Made by a program: the position numbers and the translations under genes. DNA of 49,873 bases, taken from assembly GCA_944327135.1 (NCBI GenBank), contig CALVGQ010000004.1:1-49873 (forward strand). Reading direction: 5' to 3'. This DNA is from an uncultured Erysipelotrichaceae bacterium (GTDB lineage Bacteria; Bacillota_I; Bacilli_A; Erysipelotrichales; Erysipelotrichaceae). Positions 43,820 to 49,873 of the stretch are shown one piece after another; within the stretch, counting starts at the first letter, position 1; every line of letters begins with the position of its first letter. The notes beneath the pieces were generated by a model that was not told where the DNA came from, searched no databases, and saw only the letters and a program-made list of their open reading frames with translations.

Positions 43820-44704
43820 TTACTCCCCTTTCAAAATGAAATGCAGCTGCTGACCGCGCACCAACTCCCGAACACGCTCATCCAGCACATATTCTTCATT
43901 GTTGATATAAATTTTATTATCTTTCAACACTCCAAAATGGACCGTGATATCCAGATCCTGCTCGGCATTATGAAGGATCTCCATCGTTTCTCCAGGCAAG
44001 TAGGTTTTGCTTGCGGGATTATCTGTGACCACTCCATTATAAGAAACACGCATCCAAGTCTCTCTTCCAAACTCAATTCGAATCGATATCTGGTCATTTT
44101 CATTCCAACCGCGCAGCTCATAATTAATTCCATCTGCTGTGGTGATCGAAAGCGGCTGACTATCCGGCGTAACCGGAATTTCCGTACTATCAGGAGTTTC
44201 TGAATTCAGTGGATTTTCACTTGGCAGAACATCCACAATCGGGGTTTCAGTCGGCTTTGACTGAAATAAGGAAGGTCCCAATTTCACCGCAAAAAGAACG
44301 ATTGCCCCCGCAATAAAAACAATAACCAGAATCAAAGAAATCAATGAGTAATCCAGTTTCCTTTTTTCCGGCTTCATCCGATCCCGAGAATCTTGGATCC
44401 GCTTATTAATTGTTTTCTGCTTTGCCTCACGGTCCTGAATCACTTTCAAAGACTGCGTCTCCATATATTCATCTAATTCATTTTCAAAAGCTTCACGAAT
44501 TTCTTCAAAATCAAGTTGAAGGGCCTGACAGTAAAAGCGAAGAAAATAACGAAGATAAGAAAGATCGTCTTTAAAAAAGTCCATATCGCCGTCTTCCAAT
44601 GCTTTAAGATAATGAGGCTGAATTTTAGTTCGGATACTCATTTCTTCTAAAGTAAAACCGAGTTCTTCGCGCCTTTTTTTTAATTTAGCTCCTAAATCTT
44701 TCAT
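43820..44704 (-). CDS. rodZ: RodZ-like cell-shape protein (HTH, TM, DUF4115)
   Basis: A 294-residue protein. It has an N-terminal cytoplasmic helix-turn-helix (LGAKLKKRREELGFTLEEMS, KIQPHYLKALEDGDMDFF), a basic linker, one membrane helix (ISLILVIVFIAGAIVLFAV, about residues 108-128), a Pro/Thr/Ser-rich spacer and an external DUF4115 beta domain (WMRVSYNGVV, GETMEILHNAE). RodZ links MreB to the wall-elongation machine; Bacillus YmfM is the equivalent at the same position before pgsA. I chose the ATG at 44704, preceded by GAGGTG; a GTG two codons earlier is less likely. Confidence 0.92.
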   Translation of the reverse strand: MKDLGAKLKKRREELGFTLEEMSIRTKIQPHYLKALEDGDMDFFKDDLSYLRYFLRFYCQALQLDFEEIREAFENELDEYMETQSLKVIQDREAKQKTINKRIQDSRDRMKPEKRKLDYSLISLILVIVFIAGAIVLFAVKLGPSLFQSKPTETPIVDVLPSENPLNSETPDSTEIPVTPDSQPLSITTADGINYELRGWNENDQISIRIEFGRETWMRVSYNGVVTDNPASKTYLPGETMEILHNAEQDLDITVHFGVLKDNKIYINNEEYVLDERVRELVRGQQLHFILKGE

Positions 44705-44731
44705 TCGCACACCTCAGATTGTATCGTTATT

Positions 44732-44760
44732 ATTATATCAATACCTGCTCGCTTTGTAAA
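44732..44760 (-). promoter_or_regulatory. Promoter of rodZ-pgsA-recA
   Basis: Minus strand -35 TTTACA (44755-44760), 17 bases, -10 TATAAT (44732-44737). Confidence 0.82.
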
Positions 44761-44762
44761 AC

Positions 44763-44846
44763 AAAAAAGAAGCTTACAACAATCCATACCGAACACCGCC
44801 TTGCAGACTTCTTCATGCAACAGATATCCCTACTGCCTCTAACTGC
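44763..44846 (-). ncRNA. Candidate small RNA between rnpB and rodZ
   Basis: On the minus strand a promoter-like TTGAAA (44875-44880), 16 bases, TATGCT (44853-44858) precedes about 84 bases with no reading frame, ending in a pairing AAGAAG..CTTCTT and a T-run (44763-44768). A perfect 10-base inverted repeat AGAAGCTTAC (44768-44777 and 44905-44914) could instead close a longer RNA of about 150 bases. It does not match tRNA, tmRNA, SRP RNA or RNase P. The assignment is tentative. Confidence 0.4.
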
Positions 44847-44881
44847 AGAAATAGCATACCACGAGGAGATTTTTTTTCAAG

Positions 44882-44908
44882 AAAAAATTACGCTTTTTCC
44901 CTGCGTAA
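44882..44908 (-). terminator. Second terminator after rnpB
   Basis: Minus-strand TTACGC-AGGGAAAAA-GCGTAA hairpin followed by six T, in tandem with the first terminator. Confidence 0.7.
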
Positions 44909-44921
44909 GCTTCTATTACAT

Positions 44922-44949
44922 AAAAAAGAAGACCCTCACGGATCTTCTG
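44922..44949 (-). terminator. First terminator after rnpB
   Basis: Minus-strand AGAAGATC/GGTCTTCT hairpin followed by six T, starting at the rnpB 3' end. Confidence 0.85.
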
Positions 44950-45312
44950 GAATTTTCACACTCTGTAAGCCATGTTCTGTCCCCTGATTCAGGGTGGCAA
45001 CCATTTATCTACATGCCTAATGACATGTCCCTGCATCCCTTCAATTTGTTCTGCAGGATTCCCCTACCAAATTTGGGTTTCTCGCTTGCGGGGTTTATCG
45101 CGTTCCACTCCGGCAGTTTCCCGCCGGACTCCGTCACTGTGACACTTTTACAGACATCCGCCTTAGCCTGAGGCCTTAGGCATTCTGCCAGCCGTCAGTT
45201 TCCTGCCTGGCCTTATGAATTAGGCCAGCACAAACACTACAATCATCGCAGATTGTGCGAGCATGGACTTTCCTCTGGACGAATCCAGCGGTTGCCCGAA
45301 TGTTAAAATCCC
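44949..45312 (-). ncRNA. rnpB: RNase P RNA, type B
   Basis: About 364 bases. The signature blocks are GAGGAAAGTCCATGCTCGCA near the 5' end, GACGGCTGGCAGAA-like and AACCCAAATTTGGTAGGGG in the middle, and ACAGAACATGGCTTACAGAG near the 3' end. The outer P1 helix is formed by GGGATTTT (45305-45312) and AAAATTCC (44949-44956), which I used to set the ends. Type B architecture is expected in Bacillota. The 5' arm overlaps the end of gpsB. The catalytic RNA trims tRNA 5' leaders. Confidence 0.95.
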
Positions 45313-45632
45313 TGTTTGTTCTTATAAACTTCCTGTTCCAGTCGGGATAATCTTTTCAAGATATCTACCTGTGAAGAATTCACCGTCTCAGCATCTTCCA
45401 TGGCTTTGGCACGTCCTTCCAATTCAATGATCTTTGCTTTCAAAGAAGCGATGGTCCGCTCCTGCGCCAGATACTGCTCATTCATCTCCGCAATCTTCTG
45501 TTCATACATCTGGTAGTCTTCAATCACCAGATCCAAGAGCCGATCTACCTCTGCAGGAGCATAGCCCTTGAAATCAACATGAAATTCTGTATCCAGAATT
45601 GTCTGGACATCCAAATTGCATCGGTTCTCCAT
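45303..45632 (-). CDS. gpsB: Cell-division protein GpsB (DivIVA-like)
   Basis: A 109-residue coiled-coil protein. The N-terminal membrane-interaction and DivIVA-like segment (ILDTEFHVDFKGYAPAEVDR, LLDLVIEDYQMYEQKIAEMN) is followed by a coiled coil and a C-terminal helix (VDILKRLSRLEQEVY), as in GpsB. It moves penicillin-binding proteins between side-wall and septum. The ATG at 45632 has AAGGTG upstream. The gpsB-rnpB order is the same as in Bacillus. The last codons overlap the RNase P RNA P1 strand by about 10 bases. A possible promoter is TTGCAT-N17-GAAAAT. Confidence 0.94.
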   Translation of the reverse strand: MENRCNLDVQTILDTEFHVDFKGYAPAEVDRLLDLVIEDYQMYEQKIAEMNEQYLAQERTIASLKAKIIELEGRAKAMEDAETVNSSQVDILKRLSRLEQEVYKNKQGF

Positions 45633-45705
45633 ACTGTACACCTTCCGTTCTGTATTATTTTCTCAAAATCAAAATCAAAATGCAAGCCATTCCGAAAATA
45701 ATTGC

Positions 45706-46878
45706 TCAAATTTGCTCCAAAGCACAAAAGTAACAGTCTATCAGTCTTTCACAATAACGATCCTGCAGCATCCGTCGGCAAAATTGTCCACGGCAAATTG
45801 GATAAATGCAGCAATGCATGCAACGCTCATCGGGTTCGTTTAAAAAAAATCGTTCAATCGTTTCGTGGGCAAGACGAAATGAACCGCCATTTTTTAATTT
45901 TCCAACCTGAATCGGAGGATTCAACGTACAACTGCAGCATTTTAAAATCTGTCCCTTTAAATCAACCATCAGGGAGTGCCTTCCCATTGAAAAACAGCTA
46001 ATCTTCTCAGCCAGAAAAAGTTTTTCCGAAAATGGTATACTACTTTTCTTTCTAACCCCAGTCATCCCCGGTAAAACATTCCGATCCCAAAAACATTCTG
46101 TGTTAAAGAGAATATTAAATCGATCATCAACTTGAAAAAGTTCATCCATCCATTTTTTTAGTAAATGTCTTTTCCTTTCCTCAAGATTGATTCGAAAAAA
46201 GCATTGAAATTTAAATGAACTATGATGAAGAAAATCAATTATTTTTTCCAAGTTTTCTTTTTCGTTTGGATCGGTCAGCTCCTGCTCAGTAAGCTGGATC
46301 TGAAATTCATTCACTTCTTTTTCAAGCAGCCTTTTTATCATAGAAACAGCCAAGGCTTTCCCAGGAATCATAACCCCTATTTTTAAATCCACTTGTTTCC
46401 GATTCATGGCCTTTTTTAACCATTCGATCTTCTGCATGCACCTTTCAGCAAAAGAAAGGGCCTCTTTTCCAGATATAGTTAATTCAATAGCTTTAACTCC
46501 ATACAAATACTCATATTTGTTTATGAACCGAAAAATATTTCGGCACATTTTCTCGCTTGAATACGCCCCATCCAAACTCGTTTCTACTGGATCCGTCAAA
46601 ATAACGACCCGCATTTTTTCAGGCTCTTTGTACAAACGCTGATTAGCCATCTGAACTTCAAGATGCCCCATTTCCTCTATTAGCATTCCTTTTTCTACCA
46701 TCTTCTTCATGATTAAGCTATTTTCATTAAAATGAAACCTTCTTCTTGAACTCATCACATCGATTTCATGCAATTCTTTCGAATCCACAATAGCAAGCAA
46801 TTCATCATTCAACGTATTATGCAACAAATACATCCCATTTCTTCTTGACAAATTACAGTATTCTGAAAATCTCAGCAT
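45706..46878 (-). CDS. SPASM-domain protein with degenerate radical SAM core
   Basis: A 390-residue protein laid out like radical SAM/SPASM peptide maturases. The N-terminus (MLRFSEYCNLSRRNGMYLLH, NTLNDELLAIVDS, KKMVEKGMLIEE) matches the leading region of such enzymes. The middle has a barrel-like pattern. The last 90 residues are a cysteine-rich SPASM-like region (LKCCSCTLNPP, ERCMHCCIYPICRGQFC, YCERLIDCYFC). The CX3CX2C motif that should follow the N-terminal region is missing: the place reads VVILTDPVETSLDG, and the usual GGEP reads ISGKEA. It probably binds Fe-S clusters but cannot do radical SAM chemistry. I chose the ATG at 46878 for its GGAGG. It follows the HTH-TPR regulator by 95 bases. 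Confidence 0.75.
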   Translation of the reverse strand: MLRFSEYCNLSRRNGMYLLHNTLNDELLAIVDSKELHEIDVMSSRRRFHFNENSLIMKKMVEKGMLIEEMGHLEVQMANQRLYKEPEKMRVVILTDPVETSLDGAYSSEKMCRNIFRFINKYEYLYGVKAIELTISGKEALSFAERCMQKIEWLKKAMNRKQVDLKIGVMIPGKALAVSMIKRLLEKEVNEFQIQLTEQELTDPNEKENLEKIIDFLHHSSFKFQCFFRINLEERKRHLLKKWMDELFQVDDRFNILFNTECFWDRNVLPGMTGVRKKSSIPFSEKLFLAEKISCFSMGRHSLMVDLKGQILKCCSCTLNPPIQVGKLKNGGSFRLAHETIERFFLNEPDERCMHCCIYPICRGQFCRRMLQDRYCERLIDCYFCALEQI

Positions 46879-46973
46879 CTTATCTACCTCCGAAATAAGT
46901 AACTGTAGCATATAAAAAAAGCAGAAAAAATAAAGGCCCAATATAAATTTAAAATCACAAAAAAATGGAAACT

Positions 46974-48212
46974 CTAATGCAGATTTTCCATTATTTCATA
47001 ATATCGAAAAGCTTCTTCATATTTTCCTTTTTCCTTCTTACAGTCAATCAGCTCTTGATATAAAAGTCTCATAATATCAATATCGTGCTGCTGAGAAGAA
47101 TGCGTAATATATTGAATTGTTTCTTCCAACGCCTTTTCTTGATTTTTCTTTTTAAGAAGGATATTTTCCGTCATTTTTAATAACCTATATTCCAAACAAC
47201 GTTTATTAAGTATTTCGCTCAATCCTTTCTCTACCCAACTTTTTGCTAACATCGGCTGTTTCAATTTATATAATGCAAATGACCTATGGAAATATAAAAT
47301 ATTATCTTTACGCCCGTAACTTATTGCTTTCTCAACATTTTCAATCACATTTTCATATTGCTTAGTCAATAAATAAATCCAAGAGAGATTTTGATAGTTT
47401 ACTGCAATAATAGGATGATTATCTAAAGTTTTTGCTGCAACAATTGCTTCTTTACAATACTGAATTCCGTTTGAATATTCTTTTAAATGAAAACAAACCA
47501 GCCCTTGATGAGATAAGCATTGAGCTGTTCTTACAAAATTATTCAAATCACTAAATAAATTTTTAGCCTTCATATTGTATACAAATGCTTCTAGATCTTT
47601 TCCTCTTTTTATCCCAATTATTCCTAAATGATAAAAAATCATAGAAAGATTTTCATTGTTATTCATTATCCGTAATGCCTCTTTAAGATAATGATAGGCT
47701 TCAGTCAAATTATCTGAATTCTTATAATATATTCCTAGATATAAATAATAAATCTGTTTTAATCGGCCCTCAAAATGGAAATCAATCTTTTTTAGAATCG
47801 ATCTGATAAACTCATCTTGTTCATTATCCTTATCAAATAAAACATTGTAAATAAATAAAAGTAAAATATATTGTGGGAATATTAAAGTATTCTCAATAGT
47901 AGCCTCTTCAGCATTTAAACATTTAAATATTCTTATTGCATCATTGTCTCTACAATAGAAACAATCTTGAACAAACTGATTGAATTTTTCAATAAATGAA
48001 TTTATATACTCCACATCATAGAAATAATTGACTCCTAATGAAGTTAAAATTTTATGATCCGTATCAGGATTGATGCTTAAAAAATTGACTTCATCCTCCA
48101 ATTTTGTCAAATACTGCACAGAAATTCCACATTGTTCACATACATCTTTCTTGGAAATTTCTTTATAAAGACGAATTGTTTTATAATATAAACCCTTTTC
48201 ATTCTTTTTCAT
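46974..48212 (-). CDS. HTH-TPR regulator, RRNPP-like
   Basis: A 412-residue protein. It has an N-terminal helix-turn-helix (KTIRLYKEISKKDVCEQCGI, SVQYLTKLEDEVN) and a long run of TPR-like helical repeats (YYLYLGIYYKNSDNLTEAYH, FYHLGIIGIKRGKDLEAF, QNLSWIYLLTKQYENVIENV). This is the layout of Rgg/PlcR/PrgX-type cytoplasmic receptors that bind imported signalling peptides. Without a structure I cannot exclude a non-peptide TPR regulator. It has a GGAGCAGGGG site. It lies between a gene for a secreted Cys-rich peptide and the SPASM-domain gene, in the same direction. An oligopeptide importer is also in this window. Codon use is more A+T-rich than in the housekeeping genes. Confidence 0.78.
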   Translation of the reverse strand: MKKNEKGLYYKTIRLYKEISKKDVCEQCGISVQYLTKLEDEVNFLSINPDTDHKILTSLGVNYFYDVEYINSFIEKFNQFVQDCFYCRDNDAIRIFKCLNAEEATIENTLIFPQYILLLFIYNVLFDKDNEQDEFIRSILKKIDFHFEGRLKQIYYLYLGIYYKNSDNLTEAYHYLKEALRIMNNNENLSMIFYHLGIIGIKRGKDLEAFVYNMKAKNLFSDLNNFVRTAQCLSHQGLVCFHLKEYSNGIQYCKEAIVAAKTLDNHPIIAVNYQNLSWIYLLTKQYENVIENVEKAISYGRKDNILYFHRSFALYKLKQPMLAKSWVEKGLSEILNKRCLEYRLLKMTENILLKKKNQEKALEETIQYITHSSQQHDIDIMRLLYQELIDCKKEKGKYEEAFRYYEIMENLH

Positions 48213-48255
48213 GCTACCCCTGCTCCATTTATTTCTTTTATCATATCATGTGAAT

Positions 48256-48290
48256 AAAAAAAAGGGGATATAAGTATAAAACTTAGATCC
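48256..48290 (-). terminator. Terminator after the Cys-rich peptide gene
   Basis: Minus-strand GGAT..AAGT-TTTAT-ACTT..ATCC imperfect hairpin followed by eight T. It separates the peptide from the regulator gene, so part of the transcription should stop here. Confidence 0.65.
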
Positions 48291-48297
48291 GACTTTT

Positions 48298-48489
48298 TTA
48301 ATCTTGGCAGAAAGCGCATCCGCCGCCATAAGTAACGATTCCACCACACTCTTCATCACATTCATGCGTGCAGCCTTCACCAGTAACTGGATCATAGCCA
48401 CATTCTTCGTCATGAACATGAGTGCATCCTGGAACGCCGCCTGCATTTAACATTGCAGCAATCATCACCATAATAGCCAATCTTTTCAT
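48298..48489 (-). CDS. Small exported Cys/His-rich peptide
   Basis: A 63-residue protein with a short basic start and hydrophobic segment (MKRLAIMVMIAAMLNAGG) ending VPGC, which may be a signal peptide or an atypical lipobox. The mature part of about 42 residues has seven Cys and several His, Asp and Glu: CTHVHDEECGYDP, CTHECDEECGG, then GGGCAFCQD. The CTHxHDExCGY unit resembles metal-binding-looking repeats in large surface proteins of gut clostridia, here as a stand-alone mini-protein. The start has AAGGAGG 7 bases upstream. Seven cysteines beside a SPASM protein recall Cys-rich peptide precursors of RiPP systems, but the spacing does not match one I know. Function unknown. Confidence 0.78.
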   Translation of the reverse strand: MKRLAIMVMIAAMLNAGGVPGCTHVHDEECGYDPVTGEGCTHECDEECGGIVTYGGGCAFCQD

Positions 48490-48511
48490 CTTTCTTTCCT
48501 CCTTACGGTGC

Positions 48512-48528
48512 ATATTCTAATTGAATAT
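48512..48528. promoter_or_regulatory. Inverted repeat before the Cys-rich peptide gene
   Basis: Perfect 6-5-6 inverted repeat ATATTC-TAATT-GAATAT about 20 bases upstream of the start codon, where it overlaps -10-like sequences (TAGAAT, TATATT on the minus strand). It is a candidate operator for the nearby HTH-TPR regulator. Confidence 0.45.
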
Positions 48529-48609
48529 AAAAAAGATTGAAGAGAAAATGTAAATTTAATTTTTTATAAAATTCATATTAAAAGCTTTAAAAAACTGTTA
48601 TTTTTTTTT

Positions 48610-49410
48610 TTAATCCACCTCAAAACTAAATCCAGAGCCCACTTCAACCACTGGTAACAATTGCAGCATCTGTGCCTTGGCTTTTAAAGAAACACAGTGA
48701 CACGGATAAAGAAATGACACTTTTTTTTGTTGCAAATAGCAAATTGTCGAAGTCAGTCTTTCCCCCGTTTCAAACAAATGAAAACCGCCAATTATAGCGT
48801 AAATATTCTGTTCATTAAAGACTTCACAAGCCACTTCAGAAATGTTGCATATTCCGCTGTGAGAGCAACCTGTCATGATAACGATACCATGGTTACACTT
48901 GACCGCAATCGCAGTATCATCCAGCATAAAGTCCGGTCGATCATTCATCATTCCAATAGAATATCGATTTTCAAATTTACATTTAGGGGGAATCTCACCA
49001 AGAAACAAAATATTTTTTACAATCGAAAGCGGTTTTTTCGAAAGATGAAGAACGGCCCCTTTTTGTTCTAGATCCTCAGCAGAGAAAGGGGAACCAATGT
49101 GGATTCCATTTTCTATCCTTTTTTCAAAAGCAGCAGGATGTGCATAAATATGAACTCCTTCCAAACCAAATTCTTTCTCAAAAGAAACCAGTCCACCTGT
49201 ATGATCATTGTGCCCATGAGAAAATACAATTTTTTTAATTTTTGAAAGATCGATCCCTATTTTTTCTGCATTGCGGATAAAGACATCCGAATAACCGCAA
49301 TCCAATAATATGGATTCTCCATCCGATTCGACATAAAGCGAAAAAGCGGGTTCACCAAGGTAATACTGGTCGATCAAGGTATGATTATCTGCTAAAACAA
49401 TACAACGCAT
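48610..49410 (-). CDS. MBL-fold metallo-hydrolase
   Basis: A 266-residue cytoplasmic metallo-beta-lactamase-fold protein. The metal-binding motif HxHxDH is in FSHGHNDHTGGLV (about residue 64), a later His is in GCSHSGICNI, and GGFHLF follows; IYPCHC-like LYPCHCVS gives the last ligand region. The pattern matches the subgroup annotated as 7,8-dihydropterin-6-methyl-4-(ribofuranosyl)-aminobenzene 5'-phosphate synthase-like hydrolases, mostly of unknown substrate. The ribosome-binding site is weak. It is upstream of, and codirectional with, the Cys-rich peptide, and may or may not belong to that system. Confidence 0.87.
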   Translation of the reverse strand: MRCIVLADNHTLIDQYYLGEPAFSLYVESDGESILLDCGYSDVFIRNAEKIGIDLSKIKKIVFSHGHNDHTGGLVSFEKEFGLEGVHIYAHPAAFEKRIENGIHIGSPFSAEDLEQKGAVLHLSKKPLSIVKNILFLGEIPPKCKFENRYSIGMMNDRPDFMLDDTAIAVKCNHGIVIMTGCSHSGICNISEVACEVFNEQNIYAIIGGFHLFETGERLTSTICYLQQKKVSFLYPCHCVSLKAKAQMLQLLPVVEVGSGFSFEVD

Positions 49411-49422
49411 TTTTTCTTTTTA

Positions 49423-49447
49423 AAGAGGATCCTTGCAGCATCCTCTT
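49423..49447. repeat. Hairpin upstream of the MBL-fold gene
   Basis: Eight-base stem AAGAGGAT/ATCCTCTT with a nine-base loop, ending 13 bases before the MBL start codon on the minus strand. No long T-run follows, so it is more likely a leader structure than a terminator. Confidence 0.5.
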
Positions 49448-49458
49448 CATTCCTTTCT

Positions 49459-49480
49459 AGACAGCCCTCTGTCTTTTTTT
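49459..49480 (+). terminator. Plus-strand terminator-like hairpin
   Basis: AGACAG-CCCT-CTGTCT followed by seven T. No plus-strand gene lies upstream, so it may stop antisense transcription from the 48-49 kb region. From 49481 to 49670 I see no gene or clear promoter. Confidence 0.6.
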
Positions 49481-49670
49481 ATCGAATTTCCTATCAAAAT
49501 CCTTTACACTCATTCTATCTTATTTTTTTATTTACGGCATCCAAAAGCAATTCTTTTTAATTCAAAAGTAGGATCAGCTATTTTCCAATACTGAGAAACA
49601 TGCTAAGATTAAAGCAACCTATCTAAATACTTTAATTTACAGTTTTTTCTTATTTTAGAAAAACTACCCT

Positions 49671-49699
49671 AATCTGATACAGCTTTATATTCAGATTAT
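49671..49699. repeat. Inverted repeat before the right-edge gene
   Basis: TAATCTGA and TCAGATTA, a perfect 8-base inverted repeat with a 13-base spacer, ends 8 bases before the ribosome-binding site at 49707-49712. It could be an operator or an RNA hairpin. Confidence 0.5.
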
Positions 49700-49718
49700 C
49701 CAAATCAAGGAGATTATG

Positions 49719-49873
49719 ATGAAAAAAATGAATTCTCTTTTTAAAAAGGGAAATTGGATCTTTGCCCTTTTCATCCTAGCGCTTGGCTGTTTCATTCTTT
49801 TTCAGCGCAGTGCTTCTACTCACGTTTTAGTTCAGCTCATTGGAATCATTTTGCTTCTTTACGGATTCTTTAT
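49719..49873 (+). CDS. Membrane protein, truncated by the window edge
   Basis: The first 51 residues are visible. A basic start (MKKMNSLFKKGN) is followed by a hydrophobic helix (WIFALFILALGCFILF), a short loop and a second helix (VLVQLIGIILLLYGFF). The spacing of two short helices resembles HdeD/DUF308-type proteins, but this is too little for a firm call. AAGGAG lies 6 bases before the second of two adjacent ATG codons, which I take as the start. Confidence 0.6.
   Translation, partial: MKKMNSLFKKGNWIFALFILALGCFILFQRSASTHVLVQLIGIILLLYGFF

Noticed and set aside
44763-44880. SRP RNA or tmRNA in the rnpB-rodZ gap
   Set aside because: The SRP core (GGTCAGG..GGAAGGAAGCAGCC) and the tmRNA tRNA-like ends are not present.
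44719-45171. Plus-strand open frame of 150 codons
   Set aside because: It lies across the candidate small RNA, the terminators and the RNase P RNA on the other strand, and has no ribosome-binding site.
48298-48489. Assigning the Cys-rich peptide to a named seven-cysteine RiPP family
   Set aside because: The number of Cys is seven, but the CTHxHDExCGY spacing and the signal-peptide-like start do not fit such precursors as I remember them.
1-49873. CRISPR arrays, insertion sequences or prophage
   Set aside because: I found no regularly spaced direct repeats, transposase motifs or phage genes; the only duplicated material is the diverged glycosidase-partner module.

Overview
The window reads as chromosomal DNA of a low-to-mid G+C Gram-positive anaerobe (Bacillota). 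Supporting signs are a type B RNase P RNA, PyrR, SpoVS, a pyruvate:ferredoxin oxidoreductase, and the Bacillus-like block rodZ-pgsA-recA-rny-ymdB-spoVS. The fusion of a glycolipid glycosyltransferase to RecX and the general gene content suggest a gut Erysipelotrichia (Holdemania-like). That placement is an inference, not a database result.

Left part (1-13 kb). The window opens with the 3' part of a surface protein made of cadherin/VCBS-like repeats. Next is a dicarboxylate/amino-acid symporter whose leader carries a PyrR-type attenuator. A glycolipid operon follows on the minus strand: glycosyltransferase, flippase-like membrane protein, glycosyltransferase-RecX fusion, and a YhaM-like nuclease. 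Then comes an unsaturated-uronate (hyaluronan/chondroitin/pectin type) utilisation locus: a GH88 hydrolase and a LacI regulator on one strand, and an aldolase-VOC fusion, a KduD-type dehydrogenase and an RpiB-type isomerase on the other. The two arms share an operator-rich promoter region.

Middle (13-29.5 kb). This holds pyruvate:ferredoxin oxidoreductase, a MATE transporter, pyrR, a small membrane protein, dapF-dapH, and a GntR/ABC operon in which both ABC genes carry single-base frameshifts in homopolymers. A complete oppABCDF operon and a tRNA-Glu/tRNA-Trp pair follow.

Envelope region (29.6-37.4 kb). Two paralogous two-gene modules, each a phosphodiester-glycosidase-domain protein plus an unrecognised membrane-anchored partner, face each other in opposite orientation around uridine phosphorylase. 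A large secreted glucosaminidase lies beside them.

Housekeeping block (37.5-45.6 kb). Genes are miaB, a small ferredoxin, spoVS, ymdB, rny, recA, pgsA, rodZ, a possible small RNA, rnpB and gpsB.

Right end (45.7-49.4 kb). This accessory, A+T-rich locus is the most likely undescribed system. It encodes an MBL-fold hydrolase, an exported 63-residue Cys/His-rich peptide with seven cysteines, an HTH-TPR regulator resembling peptide-sensing RRNPP proteins, and a SPASM-domain protein that looks like a radical SAM peptide maturase without its radical SAM cysteines. A truncated membrane protein gene starts at the right edge.
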